A stretch of DNA of 9,369 bases from an uncultured Porphyromonadaceae bacterium (GTDB lineage Bacteria; Bacteroidota; Bacteroidia; Bacteroidales; Muribaculaceae), in contig CAMWQF010000095.1 of assembly GCA_947176285.1 (NCBI GenBank), forward strand, positions 1-9,369, written 5' to 3'. The stretch's first letter is position 1, and every line of letters starts with the position of its first letter. Positions 1 to 7,320 of the stretch are shown here, piece after piece. The notes under the pieces were generated by a model that ran no database searches, was not told where the DNA came from, and saw only the letters and a program-made list of their open reading frames with translations. Position numbers and translations under genes: made by a program.

Positions 1-3000
1 TAACTCCGTCAAGTGTAATAGCCTGGACAGAAGTGTATCCGGTTGTGGTAATTTCACTTATTTCAGAATCATAGAGACCATTTGCGAAAGCACGGGCGCG
101 TATCGTGAGGTTGCCTGTTGAAATATCAATCGGCTCTGTGTAGATTTCGCTTTCAACTGTAGGCTCGGAGCCGTCGATGGTGTAACGGATCACGGCTCCC
201 ACGGTCTCACAAGTGATTGCCACAGTCAAGTTTTCGGTGTTCTCTGTGATTTCCGGAGCTGTTACCTGCCAGTCAGCATATATATGTTCAAATGAGACGA
301 TTGGTGAGTCAAGGAATCCTGTCCTGCGTGCGAAGAAGCGAACAGTGCAGTCAGAGTCAAAAGCAATGGGCTCAGTATAGAGCGTCCATGCTTCTGTAGC
401 ATCCGGAGCAACCTCAGGATCAAGAGTATACCATACAGACGCGTTCTCATCCCATACTGAAAGAGTGAGAAGAAGGTTCTCGAATTGGGCAACCGGCGTC
501 ATCATTGTCATATTGGATACAGTGTATTCGCTGACAGCTGATTCAAAAAGGCTATCGTGGAATGCTTTGGCGCGGAACGTGCAGTTCTGGAAGATAAATA
601 CCGGCTCGGAATATAGTTCGCTCTCCTCGGTAGGCTCGCTGCCGTCGGTAGTGTATCGTATCTCTGCACCCTCAGTCTCTGTAGCCATCACTATAGAGCG
701 TCCGTCTTCGCTGCGCTCTATTGAAGGTGTAGCTACCATGTAGTTTGCACGAAGGAATACAAAGGTTTCGATGTCTGAGTCGTTGAAGTTGTCGCGACGT
801 GTGAAGAAGTGCACGTAGCAGTTTTCCGTGAGTGGCACAGGACCTGAGTATAATTGCCAGTTTTCCGTCTCTTCCGGCACTGCGTCATCATCGGCGATAT
901 ACCAGATGTCAGCCAAAGGATCGGCACAAGTTAGTGTTAAAGCCTTGTTCTCAAACGAGGCGTAGGCTACCGGAACTGCCATGTTTGCCACTACAAAGTC
1001 GGTAACCTCGGAATCATACAGACCCTTCACGAATGCACGGGCTCGGAATGTGCCGTTGCATTCAATCAGCACCGGTTCGGTATAAAGGTTACTTTCCTCC
1101 GTAGGTTCATTGCCATCAGTCGTATAGCGTATCTCGGCTCCTTCGTTCTGACATTCCATAACGATGTGAGTGCCTGCCTCGTTGCGCTCTATTGTGGGTA
1201 CAGCCACCTGCCAGTCAGATTTTTGGAAAACGAATGCCTGCACGTCTGACGCGTTAGCATCGTCATCGCCGGCGAAGAAGCGGTAGGTGCAGTCATCTCC
1301 AAGTATGATTGGCGCCTCATAGAGAGTCCATGCTTCAACGTCGTCAAGGCTTAGTTCCGAATCTGTGGTATACCAGATGCCGGCACCTTCGTCGTTGGTG
1401 GCGAGTACGAGCGTGAAGTTATCGTAGGTTGCAGTCGGCACTGCAAGCTTATCGTTGCCTATCAAGTATTCCGAAATTTCGGAGGCATACATATTGTCGG
1501 CAAATACACGAGCGCGGTATACAGTCCCTTCCTGAATTCGTATTTGCTTTTCATAAAGCGCACTGTTGATGTTGGGTTCGCTTCCGTCTGCTGTGTATCG
1601 TATCAAACCTCCTTCAACTGCAGTCGAAATCACTATGTGTGTGCCCTGGTCATTTCTCTCGATTGTTGGAGCCTGTGCTTGATATGCCGAATATACGAAT
1701 GTCAGGCTCTCGATATCGGAATCGTTGAAGTTGGCGCGACGAGAGAAGAAACGCAGTGTGCAGTCGCCGGTCATCTCGAACGGGGCGTTATAGAGTTGCC
1801 ATGCTGATAAGTCTTCGGTGGAAGTATCAGCTTCTGTAGTATAAAGGATCTGAGCCTTTGCGTCTGAGCAAGAGAGGCTCATGAGGAGATTTTCGAAACT
1901 TGCTGTCGGGTTGGGGGCAGCCATGTTTGAAACTACGTAGCTGTTCACTTTCGAGTCGAAGAGACCGTCGGCTGTGGCGATAGCGCTGAAGGTGAAGTTA
2001 CCTTCTATTTCCACAGGACCTGTATAAAGAGTGCTGTTTGTTGTCGGTTCGCTACCGTCAGTTGTGTAGTGTATGGTAGCGTCCGGAGTGGTGGTCTCCA
2101 TCACGATATGCGTACCTTCTGCATTGCGCTCAATGGAAGGATCTGCTACACGATAGTTGGAATAAACAAACGAGAAACTTTGTATGTCGGAGTCGTTGAA
2201 GCCGTCGCGGCGTCCAAAAAAGCGTACCGTGCAGTTCTCAGTCAACTCAAGAGGAGACTTATATTCAGTCCAGCCTGTCAGATCCGATGCGTTAGCATTG
2301 TCATCAGTGGTATACCAGAGAATGGCTTTGCTGTCACTGCAGTTAAGTGTAAGTTTCTTATTTTCGAAAACGGCTGTAGGAGTCGGCACAGCCATGTGCA
2401 TCACGGTGAAGTCAACGATGTTCGAGTCAAAAAGTTCCTCTGCAAATGCACGTGCGCGGAATATTCCGTTTGATGTGATCTCAACAGGTACGGTGTAAAG
2501 GAGACTCTGTTTTGTTGGGTCATCTCCGTTTGTCGTATAACGGATTTCTGCATCCGGAGTTTCACAGGTCATCTCGATATGTGTTCCCTCTGCATTTGCC
2601 ATAAGCACCGGTGCCGCTGCTTGATGTGAGGCATATACGAATGAATACTCTTGCATGTCGGAATCATGATATCCTTCGTGACGCCCGAAATATTTCACTG
2701 TGCAGTCTTCCGACAGTGTGATTGGGGTTGAGTAGACAGACCATGCTTCGCTGTTTTCTGTCTTTGCAGCCAGATCGGTTGAGTATAAGATGATAGATTC
2801 AGAATCAGTGGTGCTAAGCACGAGTTGCCTTTTCTCGAATGATGCCGTAGGATTGACGGCCTTCATGAAGTCTATTGTATACTCGGTGGTGGTTGAAGGG
2901 AAAAGATCGCTGGCGAATGCGCGTGCTCTGAATGTGCCGTTGGCTTTTATAGCGATAATACCGTCGTAGGCAGTGCTCGTCTCGTCCGGCTCTCCTCCGT

Positions 3001-3478
3001 CGAAGGTGTAACGGATTGTGGCTTCGGGAGTGTCCGTAGTCATAACGATGCCGTTTCTCTCCATATCGGGGGCTATCGCAGGCGCACTCACTTGATGGTC
3101 GGCATAGACGAAGGTGTATTTCTGTATGTCGGAGTCGTTATAGCCTTCGCTGCGGGCAAAGAAACGTACAGTGCAATCTTCCGTCAGTTCGATTGGCCCT
3201 GTATAGACTGTCCATGCGGATTCATTATCAGGTGTCGCATTGATGTCAGTGGTATAAAGAATTTTCGCTTCAGGGAGTCCACAACTAAGATGCAACCTCA
3301 GCCCTGTAAACTGAGCGATAGGGATGTCCTGAAAGTTAAAGTTCAGTTTAGGGTCGTCGTCATCCCAGTCTCCGGGAGTCACCTCAGTGGTGTGGCCGGT
3401 GCCAGGCTCGTCGGCCATGGCAGGGCTTCCTGCCCCTATTATGGCTGCGGCTCCCAGTATTATGATTGTTTTTTTCAT
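1..3478 (-). CDS. Secreted multi-repeat protein with chitobiase/hexosaminidase C-terminal-like domains (3' end missing)
   Basis: The frame is open from an ATG at 3478 to the window edge, giving 1159 codons with no stop; the C-terminus lies outside. Residues 1-22 are a Sec signal peptide (KK, hydrophobic core, likely cleavage after AMA) with no lipobox, so this protein is secreted rather than lipid-anchored like its neighbours. A short acidic linker (DWDDDD, 38-43) leads into seven 157-residue units starting near residue 53. Each unit holds two beta-rich domains carrying the pattern I-x-Y-T-T-D...Y-x-x-P-I...C/G-T-x-R, which resembles the CHB_HEX_C_1 type appended to glycosidases and surface proteins. 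No catalytic domain is visible. The last residues in the window (after about 1143) leave the repeat pattern, so a C-terminal tail, perhaps a sorting domain, may begin there. It follows the 3510-5435 gene by 31 bases and is probably co-transcribed. The role is unknown; a stalk, adhesin or carbohydrate-contact function is inference. Confidence 0.9.
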   Translation of the reverse strand, partial: MKKTIIILGAAAIIGAGSPAMADEPGTGHTTEVTPGDWDDDDPKLNFNFQDIPIAQFTGLRLHLSCGLPEAKILYTTDINATPDNESAWTVYTGPIELTEDCTVRFFARSEGYNDSDIQKYTFVYADHQVSAPAIAPDMERNGIVMTTDTPEATIRYTFDGGEPDETSTAYDGIIAIKANGTFRARAFASDLFPSTTTEYTIDFMKAVNPTASFEKRQLVLSTTDSESIILYSTDLAAKTENSEAWSVYSTPITLSEDCTVKYFGRHEGYHDSDMQEYSFVYASHQAAAPVLMANAEGTHIEMTCETPDAEIRYTTNGDDPTKQSLLYTVPVEITSNGIFRARAFAEELFDSNIVDFTVMHMAVPTPTAVFENKKLTLNCSDSKAILWYTTDDNANASDLTGWTEYKSPLELTENCTVRFFGRRDGFNDSDIQSFSFVYSNYRVADPSIERNAEGTHIVMETTTPDATIHYTTDGSEPTTNSTLYTGPVEIEGNFTFSAIATADGLFDSKVNSYVVSNMAAPNPTASFENLLMSLSCSDAKAQILYTTEADTSTEDLSAWQLYNAPFEMTGDCTLRFFSRRANFNDSDIESLTFVYSAYQAQAPTIERNDQGTHIVISTAVEGGLIRYTADGSEPNINSALYEKQIRIQEGTVYRARVFADNMYASEISEYLIGNDKLAVPTATYDNFTLVLATNDEGAGIWYTTDSELSLDDVEAWTLYEAPIILGDDCTYRFFAGDDDANASDVQAFVFQKSDWQVAVPTIERNEAGTHIVMECQNEGAEIRYTTDGNEPTEESNLYTEPVLIECNGTFRARAFVKGLYDSEVTDFVVANMAVPVAYASFENKALTLTCADPLADIWYIADDDAVPEETENWQLYSGPVPLTENCYVHFFTRRDNFNDSDIETFVFLRANYMVATPSIERSEDGRSIVMATETEGAEIRYTTDGSEPTEESELYSEPVFIFQNCTFRAKAFHDSLFESAVSEYTVSNMTMMTPVAQFENLLLTLSVWDENASVWYTLDPEVAPDATEAWTLYTEPIAFDSDCTVRFFARRTGFLDSPIVSFEHIYADWQVTAPEITENTENLTVAITCETVGAVIRYTIDGSEPTVESEIYTEPIDISTGNLTIRARAFANGLYDSEISEITTTGYTSVQAITLDGV
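26..3322 (-). repeat. Seven in-frame tandem 471-bp (157-residue) coding repeats
   Basis: Unit boundaries were set by alignment to a conserved Phe. Units 1 to 7 are approximately 2852-3322, 2381-2851, 1910-2380, 1439-1909, 968-1438, 497-967 and 26-496. The Ile/Val/Met codon of the motif N-D-S-D-I falls at 3125, 2654, 2183, 1712, 1241, 770 and 299 (low coordinate), exactly 471 bases apart every time. The Arg or His of R-Y-T-T-D-G also keeps this phase where checked (3011, 2540, 656, 185). Unit 7 has one extra residue late in its second half. Each unit has half A (about 76 residues, with A-W-T-x-Y, D-C-T-V-R-F-F and N-D-S-D-I) and half B (about 81 residues, with I-E-R-N-x-x-G-T-H-I-V-M, R-Y-T-T-D-G-S-E-P-T and F-R-A-R-A-F-A). 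The units are clearly diverged from one another, so the duplication is old. Confidence 0.9.
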
Positions 3479-3509
3479 TTATTCTGGATTGTTTAGTTGA
3501 ATGATGTCG

Positions 3510-5435
3510 TTAGTTATTCTTTACCGCCCTTACTGCAGCGAATGCCTCCATTTGGAACTGGAATACCTCAGCATTGCAGGCATTCCCCCAGTTGAACATG
3601 AATCGCATTGCACGTGCATAGCCGCCTGGGCATCCTTGGTTGTCGTTACCCCAGAATACCATGTCGCGTCCGAAGTTAGAGCTGGCGGCTGTAGATTTGT
3701 CGCCCTTATATCCTGCAAGTGGCAGTATGAGGCAGTTTCCTGTCGCCTGAGAGGTAAGTTTCACGTAGCGGCATACACCATTGACCTTAGTTGGAGTGAC
3801 TACATCGCCCGGGAGACGCACGATCTCCACGTCTATGATCTCTCCGTTGCCTGCAGTGAATGATGTGCCTCCCTCAAGTCTTGTGCCTTCGGGGAAGAGG
3901 GTCTGCCATTCCTGTATAGTAGGTATGCGGAACCCTTCCGGACAAGGCATATGCGACTCATGCACCCATGGAATATCTTGCTTCTGGCCTCCAAGGTCGT
4001 TGCAAGGGTTGTAGCCCTGATAAGGAATGTAGCGGTATTTGCGGCCGAACTGGAATAGCCCGCCTGTGCAGTTCACCCAATCTTCGATATACATATCTTC
4101 AACTGTCTTACCTTCATCCACATAGATCTGGTCGTTAGGGTCGGGGGAAGTGGAGTTGAATGCCATCCATGTGATTCCTGCAAGTTCTACTGTCGCAATC
4201 TGGAATCTGGAGGGAGCCACTCGAATGGTCACGTAATCGTAGCTTGTGTTCATGACCGTCTTCTTGACATACATCTTAATCTCATATTCGGGTCGTCCCT
4301 TAAGTTGGGGAGCGATGTCAACGTTAAATTTAGTGATGACTCCATTGTCGGTGTTGTATGCCTTCTCAGATGTGAATTTCACGTGTTTGGCATCGATTGA
4401 GTCAATGGCCACGCGCTCTCCGTAGTAGCAGATGGTGTCGATGTCTACCCTCATCTCTGAGTTGAATGCTATCTTCATGCCCTTTACTCCGGAATCCGGA
4501 ATCTCCACGATGTTGTTGATGTAGTCTACCGTGACTCCTTCCGGGAATACCGAGGTTTCCGGGTCGATGGTAAGGCCTCTTGACGTGTCGGGAGCGCCGT
4601 TGACGGTATCTCCATCTTCCCAGTCTGCCATGGTGAATTCTGCCTTAACGGTGGCATTCTTGTCATATACGCGGAGTGTATACACTTTGTTGCGAGCCAC
4701 GGTCTCGATCACTGCAGGGACCGTAATTTCCGTTCCGTCTACGCTGCCGTGTACGCTTATATGCACTTCCCGGTTGCTTTCGAAGATCATGAAGACTCCT
4801 TTATCTATTCCGGTAGGAGCCTGGGCGTACTCATATGTGTAGATAGTAGACCCTGCATCGGGCATTACTCCCGCTTCTGAGAATACGTAGGTAGAAGCGG
4901 GGGCGTCATCTACAGTAATGGAGGATATGTCCATGTCGGCATCTCGTGCATCAAGGTCAATGCGGGCTACTCCACGCTTCATGGTGAGTTCGCAGTTCAT
5001 CTGGGATTCTTCTATTGGAGAATATGCCGAAAGGAAGAGGGGAGCGGACGTTGCGCCTTCTTCCGTAGTGATTTCTGAAAGGGCGAATTCATCTTCGGTC
5101 ATTCCTTCGGGAACTTCTATATCGACACCCGATACGCAGTAGAGGGCTCTTGTAGCACCTTTCATGAGATTTATGCCTTCCGTGTCATAGTTGTTTATGA
5201 CATTTTTCCTTAGGAGGCCGTCGGGAGCGAATTGAAAGACGCTTATGGCGTCCCGAGCATCGGGTGCTGTCGCTCCCGATGCTGCCGGCATTCCCTTTAT
5301 AGAAAGAGTGAAATCGGAAGTTGCATTGGACTCGCCAGCTGTCGGTATTTCATCTTTGTCGGAACAGGATGCAAGGGTTATAGCTCCCAAAATGGCTAAG
5401 AGGCCTTTGCCGGTCTTGAATATATTGTTGGTCAT
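3510..5435 (-). CDS. Fimbrillin-like lipoprotein with FISUMP-like C-terminal domain (paralogue of the 7321-9216 gene)
   Basis: This 641-residue protein has a type II signal peptide ending in LASC, with Cys24 as the lipidation site. The following SDKDE is acidic and fits the surface-export signal known for Bacteroidota lipoproteins. Residues about 40-275 look like a FimA/Mfa-type fimbrillin sandwich: LYCVSGVDI (98-106), MKRGVARIDL (152-161), ARNKVYTLRV (247-256) and the closing DWEDG (271-275). Residues about 290-410 form a beta-rich middle domain shared with the paralogue. Residues about 412-640 resemble the Fibrobacter succinogenes major paralogous domain (FISUMP, C-type-lectin/SUMF-like fold): ITWMAFN, PCPEGFRIPTIQEW, LILPLAGYK and terminal AVRAVKN. 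Four cysteines (478, 498, 602, 620) match the paralogue in spacing. It lies 44 bases after the protease gene and has no Shine-Dalgarno. A fimbrial tip or lectin-like adhesin is the best inference; the ligand is unknown. Confidence 0.88.
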   Translation of the reverse strand: MTNNIFKTGKGLLAILGAITLASCSDKDEIPTAGESNATSDFTLSIKGMPAASGATAPDARDAISVFQFAPDGLLRKNVINNYDTEGINLMKGATRALYCVSGVDIEVPEGMTEDEFALSEITTEEGATSAPLFLSAYSPIEESQMNCELTMKRGVARIDLDARDADMDISSITVDDAPASTYVFSEAGVMPDAGSTIYTYEYAQAPTGIDKGVFMIFESNREVHISVHGSVDGTEITVPAVIETVARNKVYTLRVYDKNATVKAEFTMADWEDGDTVNGAPDTSRGLTIDPETSVFPEGVTVDYINNIVEIPDSGVKGMKIAFNSEMRVDIDTICYYGERVAIDSIDAKHVKFTSEKAYNTDNGVITKFNVDIAPQLKGRPEYEIKMYVKKTVMNTSYDYVTIRVAPSRFQIATVELAGITWMAFNSTSPDPNDQIYVDEGKTVEDMYIEDWVNCTGGLFQFGRKYRYIPYQGYNPCNDLGGQKQDIPWVHESHMPCPEGFRIPTIQEWQTLFPEGTRLEGGTSFTAGNGEIIDVEIVRLPGDVVTPTKVNGVCRYVKLTSQATGNCLILPLAGYKGDKSTAASSNFGRDMVFWGNDNQGCPGGYARAMRFMFNWGNACNAEVFQFQMEAFAAVRAVKNN

Positions 5436-5479
5436 TTGTGTCTGATGTTATGAGGTTATTGTTCAGATTGCAATGAAGT

Positions 5480-7312
5480 TCATTCCATAGGGAGACGTGT
5501 AATATCAGCGAGCCTGCTTACTGGCAGTCTGTCAGCCCAGCCCAATTCTACAAGTACCTTTGCACAACATACAGTCCATGCTTCGCCATAGGTCATATTG
5601 CCGTCATGTCCGTATCCGAGGCAATGGGCAAATTCATGGAAAATGGTCTGTCGTGCTCCATTGAATGTATTCCCTCCTACGGGTGTGGTGTCAGGATAGA
5701 AATTAGAGTATCTGTCTGCTGACATACCGAATGTCTGGCCGCCGCCGAGACCAAGCACCCCATGCACGCACCCCATCATCAGGCCACCCTGCCAGCCGAG
5801 TCTTTGTTGTATCTCCTCGAGTGTTACAATATGACCGGCGTCGATAAGTTTTCCTTCCCAATTCTTGAATTCATCTATAAATTCTTGAGTCGAGAACATG
5901 TATGTCATATCGTATGCCAAACCTGTAGCGAGACGGCAAAGCATTGGATTCATATGTGTCCAGTAAGGGTGGCCGGAATCGGCACCGTAGGCACTGAAGC
6001 GTATGTACCAGTTGTGCTTTATTTTAGCTACCTTGTTCATGAAGGCATCATCTTTGTCCCATTCGAATTGAATTGTAATGTCGTTGGGTGTAAGTTCGGG
6101 AATTGACGGAATCTTCACTTTGCGGCCGCTTTCGCCGTTAAATACGCAGTCGTGTTCTGTGATGGGGAGGGTTAAGAAGGCCTCCATAAACGGATTGACT
6201 TCTTCAAAATATGCCAGTTCCACCCATTCGGGCGAAATCTTGTTGAAGCAGGCTTTCACCTTTACGTCCTTCAGAGTGTATGGAGAATAATATCTTACAC
6301 CGAGTTTACCATCATCGCATATCCAGACCTGGAGAGGTGCAGTGGTGTAGAACCAGCGTTCTTTGTTATTATAGAACTTTGACCTTGGTTCATTCGCGAG
6401 AAGCATTGTGCTGATGTCGAAACGCCACTGCTCTTGGGTAGCTACATACAGCAAGCCCGACTCCTGCTCGGGGTGACGGTATTGGAGATTAAGATGGGCG
6501 ATCTTTCCTGCCTCAAGAACAAGGTCGGAGAAGTCATAGCGCTGGGTGAAGTCTTCACCGTTGTCGCGGCTTGACTCGATATCGACATATCCGCTGACAG
6601 GCTGATCTGTAGGGAATGTAGTAAATGTAAAGGAGCCTGAAGGATCGTAAATGTCGTAAGATTCCACACCGTTAGAGCCATTGTATGAGCCTCCGGCTTC
6701 GAGAGAAGAGGGGATTCCTTCATTGAATGTCACAGAAACCTTCTTGATATGGCGCCATTGTGAGAGATTCTGCATCTCGATGTCGACGCTGACCTTTGCG
6801 GCTATATGCTCAAGGATGACTTCAGAGTTGACACCGTCGGCACCGAGTGAGAAAGGAACCTTTTTATAACAGAAGATTCCGTCAATAGGCTGGTTGTCTT
6901 TTTCGTTGACAATCCATGGGTCTTCAACATATTCAGGAGATATGAAACTTATGCCTTCCGCTTCATTAAGGGTAGCAAGGCAAAGGAGGCTATAGTCACC
7001 ATATGGCAGTCCCTCGATAGAGAGTTGGGTATTCTGATCGTTGACCCGTCCGTAGTAGTGAGGCACGATCTTGCCGTTTTTATCTGCCACCAGCCACTTA
7101 AGTTCTGCTATAGGAGCAGTTGTCTCCTCGCCGTCAGCGCGGGTGATGACACCGATCTGGGACGCTTCAGTAGCGATGTTGAACACCGCCTTTCCTTCTC
7201 CAGGTTTTTCTCCTGGATTCTGTAGGTCGCGGGAGAATTCATCTTCGGCACATCCGGCAAGAGTAAGGAGAGAGAGAGCCAGAAATATATTTTTAGTTAA
7301 TTTCATCTTCAT
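5480..7312 (-). CDS. Lipoprotein with fimbrillin-like N-terminus and C-terminal metzincin-type zinc protease domain
   Basis: This protein has 610 residues from the upstream ATG; an ATG two codons later (7306) is better placed relative to GAGGA and would give 608. The signal peptide ends in LAGC, with Cys21 lipidated, followed by AEDE, which fits surface export. Residues about 40-275 look like an Mfa2/fimbrillin-type beta domain: GVITRADGE (a TRA motif common near the N-terminus of Bacteroidales fimbrillins), LSIEGLPYGDYSLL (97-110) and LEHIAAKVSVDI (167-178). A second region, about 285-420, is unassigned. The C-terminal part, about 430-610, carries HEFAHCLGYGH (559-569), the HExxHxxGxxH zinc signature with His559, His563 and His569 as ligands and Glu560 as catalytic base. 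It is preceded by GLGGG (521-525). Only 41 residues follow, and NMTYG (572-576) is the only nearby Met-turn candidate. The substrate is unknown. It starts 8 bases after the 7321-9216 gene, so it is translationally close to it. Confidence 0.88.
   Translation of the reverse strand: MKMKLTKNIFLALSLLTLAGCAEDEFSRDLQNPGEKPGEGKAVFNIATEASQIGVITRADGEETTAPIAELKWLVADKNGKIVPHYYGRVNDQNTQLSIEGLPYGDYSLLCLATLNEAEGISFISPEYVEDPWIVNEKDNQPIDGIFCYKKVPFSLGADGVNSEVILEHIAAKVSVDIEMQNLSQWRHIKKVSVTFNEGIPSSLEAGGSYNGSNGVESYDIYDPSGSFTFTTFPTDQPVSGYVDIESSRDNGEDFTQRYDFSDLVLEAGKIAHLNLQYRHPEQESGLLYVATQEQWRFDISTMLLANEPRSKFYNNKERWFYTTAPLQVWICDDGKLGVRYYSPYTLKDVKVKACFNKISPEWVELAYFEEVNPFMEAFLTLPITEHDCVFNGESGRKVKIPSIPELTPNDITIQFEWDKDDAFMNKVAKIKHNWYIRFSAYGADSGHPYWTHMNPMLCRLATGLAYDMTYMFSTQEFIDEFKNWEGKLIDAGHIVTLEEIQQRLGWQGGLMMGCVHGVLGLGGGQTFGMSADRYSNFYPDTTPVGGNTFNGARQTIFHEFAHCLGYGHDGNMTYGEAWTVCCAKVLVELGWADRLPVSRLADITRLPME
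5606..5638 (-). other. Zinc-binding protease motif HExxHxxGxxH
   Basis: Codons 559-569 of the protease lipoprotein read HEFAHCLGYGH. All three histidines, the glutamate and the glycine of the metzincin signature are intact, so the enzyme is predicted to be active rather than a degenerate homologue. Confidence 0.92.
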
Positions 7313-7317
7313 TCCTC
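7313..7317 (-). promoter_or_regulatory. GAGGA ribosome-binding-like site deciding between two starts
   Basis: GAGGA touches the first ATG (7312) directly, which is too close for normal use, but lies six bases before the second ATG (7306). This favours the inner start, MKLTKN. The other three genes in the window have no such motif before their ATG, as is usual in Bacteroidota, so this site is exceptional here. The effect on the protein is only two residues of signal peptide. Confidence 0.45.
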
Positions 7318-7320
7318 GTT

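Noticed and set aside
262..492. Minus-strand open frames in other frames of the repeat gene (also at 733-927)
   Set aside because: The frame from the ATG at 3478 stays open through both intervals and carries the conserved repeat motifs, so these are overlapping shadows.
2069..2473. Plus-strand open frames of about 90-135 codons within the repeat gene (also at 1544-1807, 2184-2498 and 3092-3496)
   Set aside because: They lie antisense to a well-supported coding sequence, recur in the same place of the repeat period and show no domain, signal or conserved motif. They are shadows of the repeated codons.
26..3322. CRISPR array or DNA-level satellite in the repeat region
   Set aside because: The period is 471 bases, a multiple of three, the frame is open throughout, and units are diverged at nucleotide level while protein motifs are kept. 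This is a protein domain repeat.
1..3478. Calling the repeat protein a glycosidase because of its chitobiase-like domains
   Set aside because: Only the accessory C-terminal domain type is seen. No catalytic domain or catalytic Asp-Glu pair context is present in the visible 1159 residues.
5462..5477. Inverted repeat TTCA-ATTGCAAT-GAA in the gap between the protease gene and the next gene
   Set aside because: It is a near-palindrome without a loop or T-tract, so it is not a good terminator, and part of it is simply AT-rich intergenic sequence. An operator cannot be excluded but is not supported.
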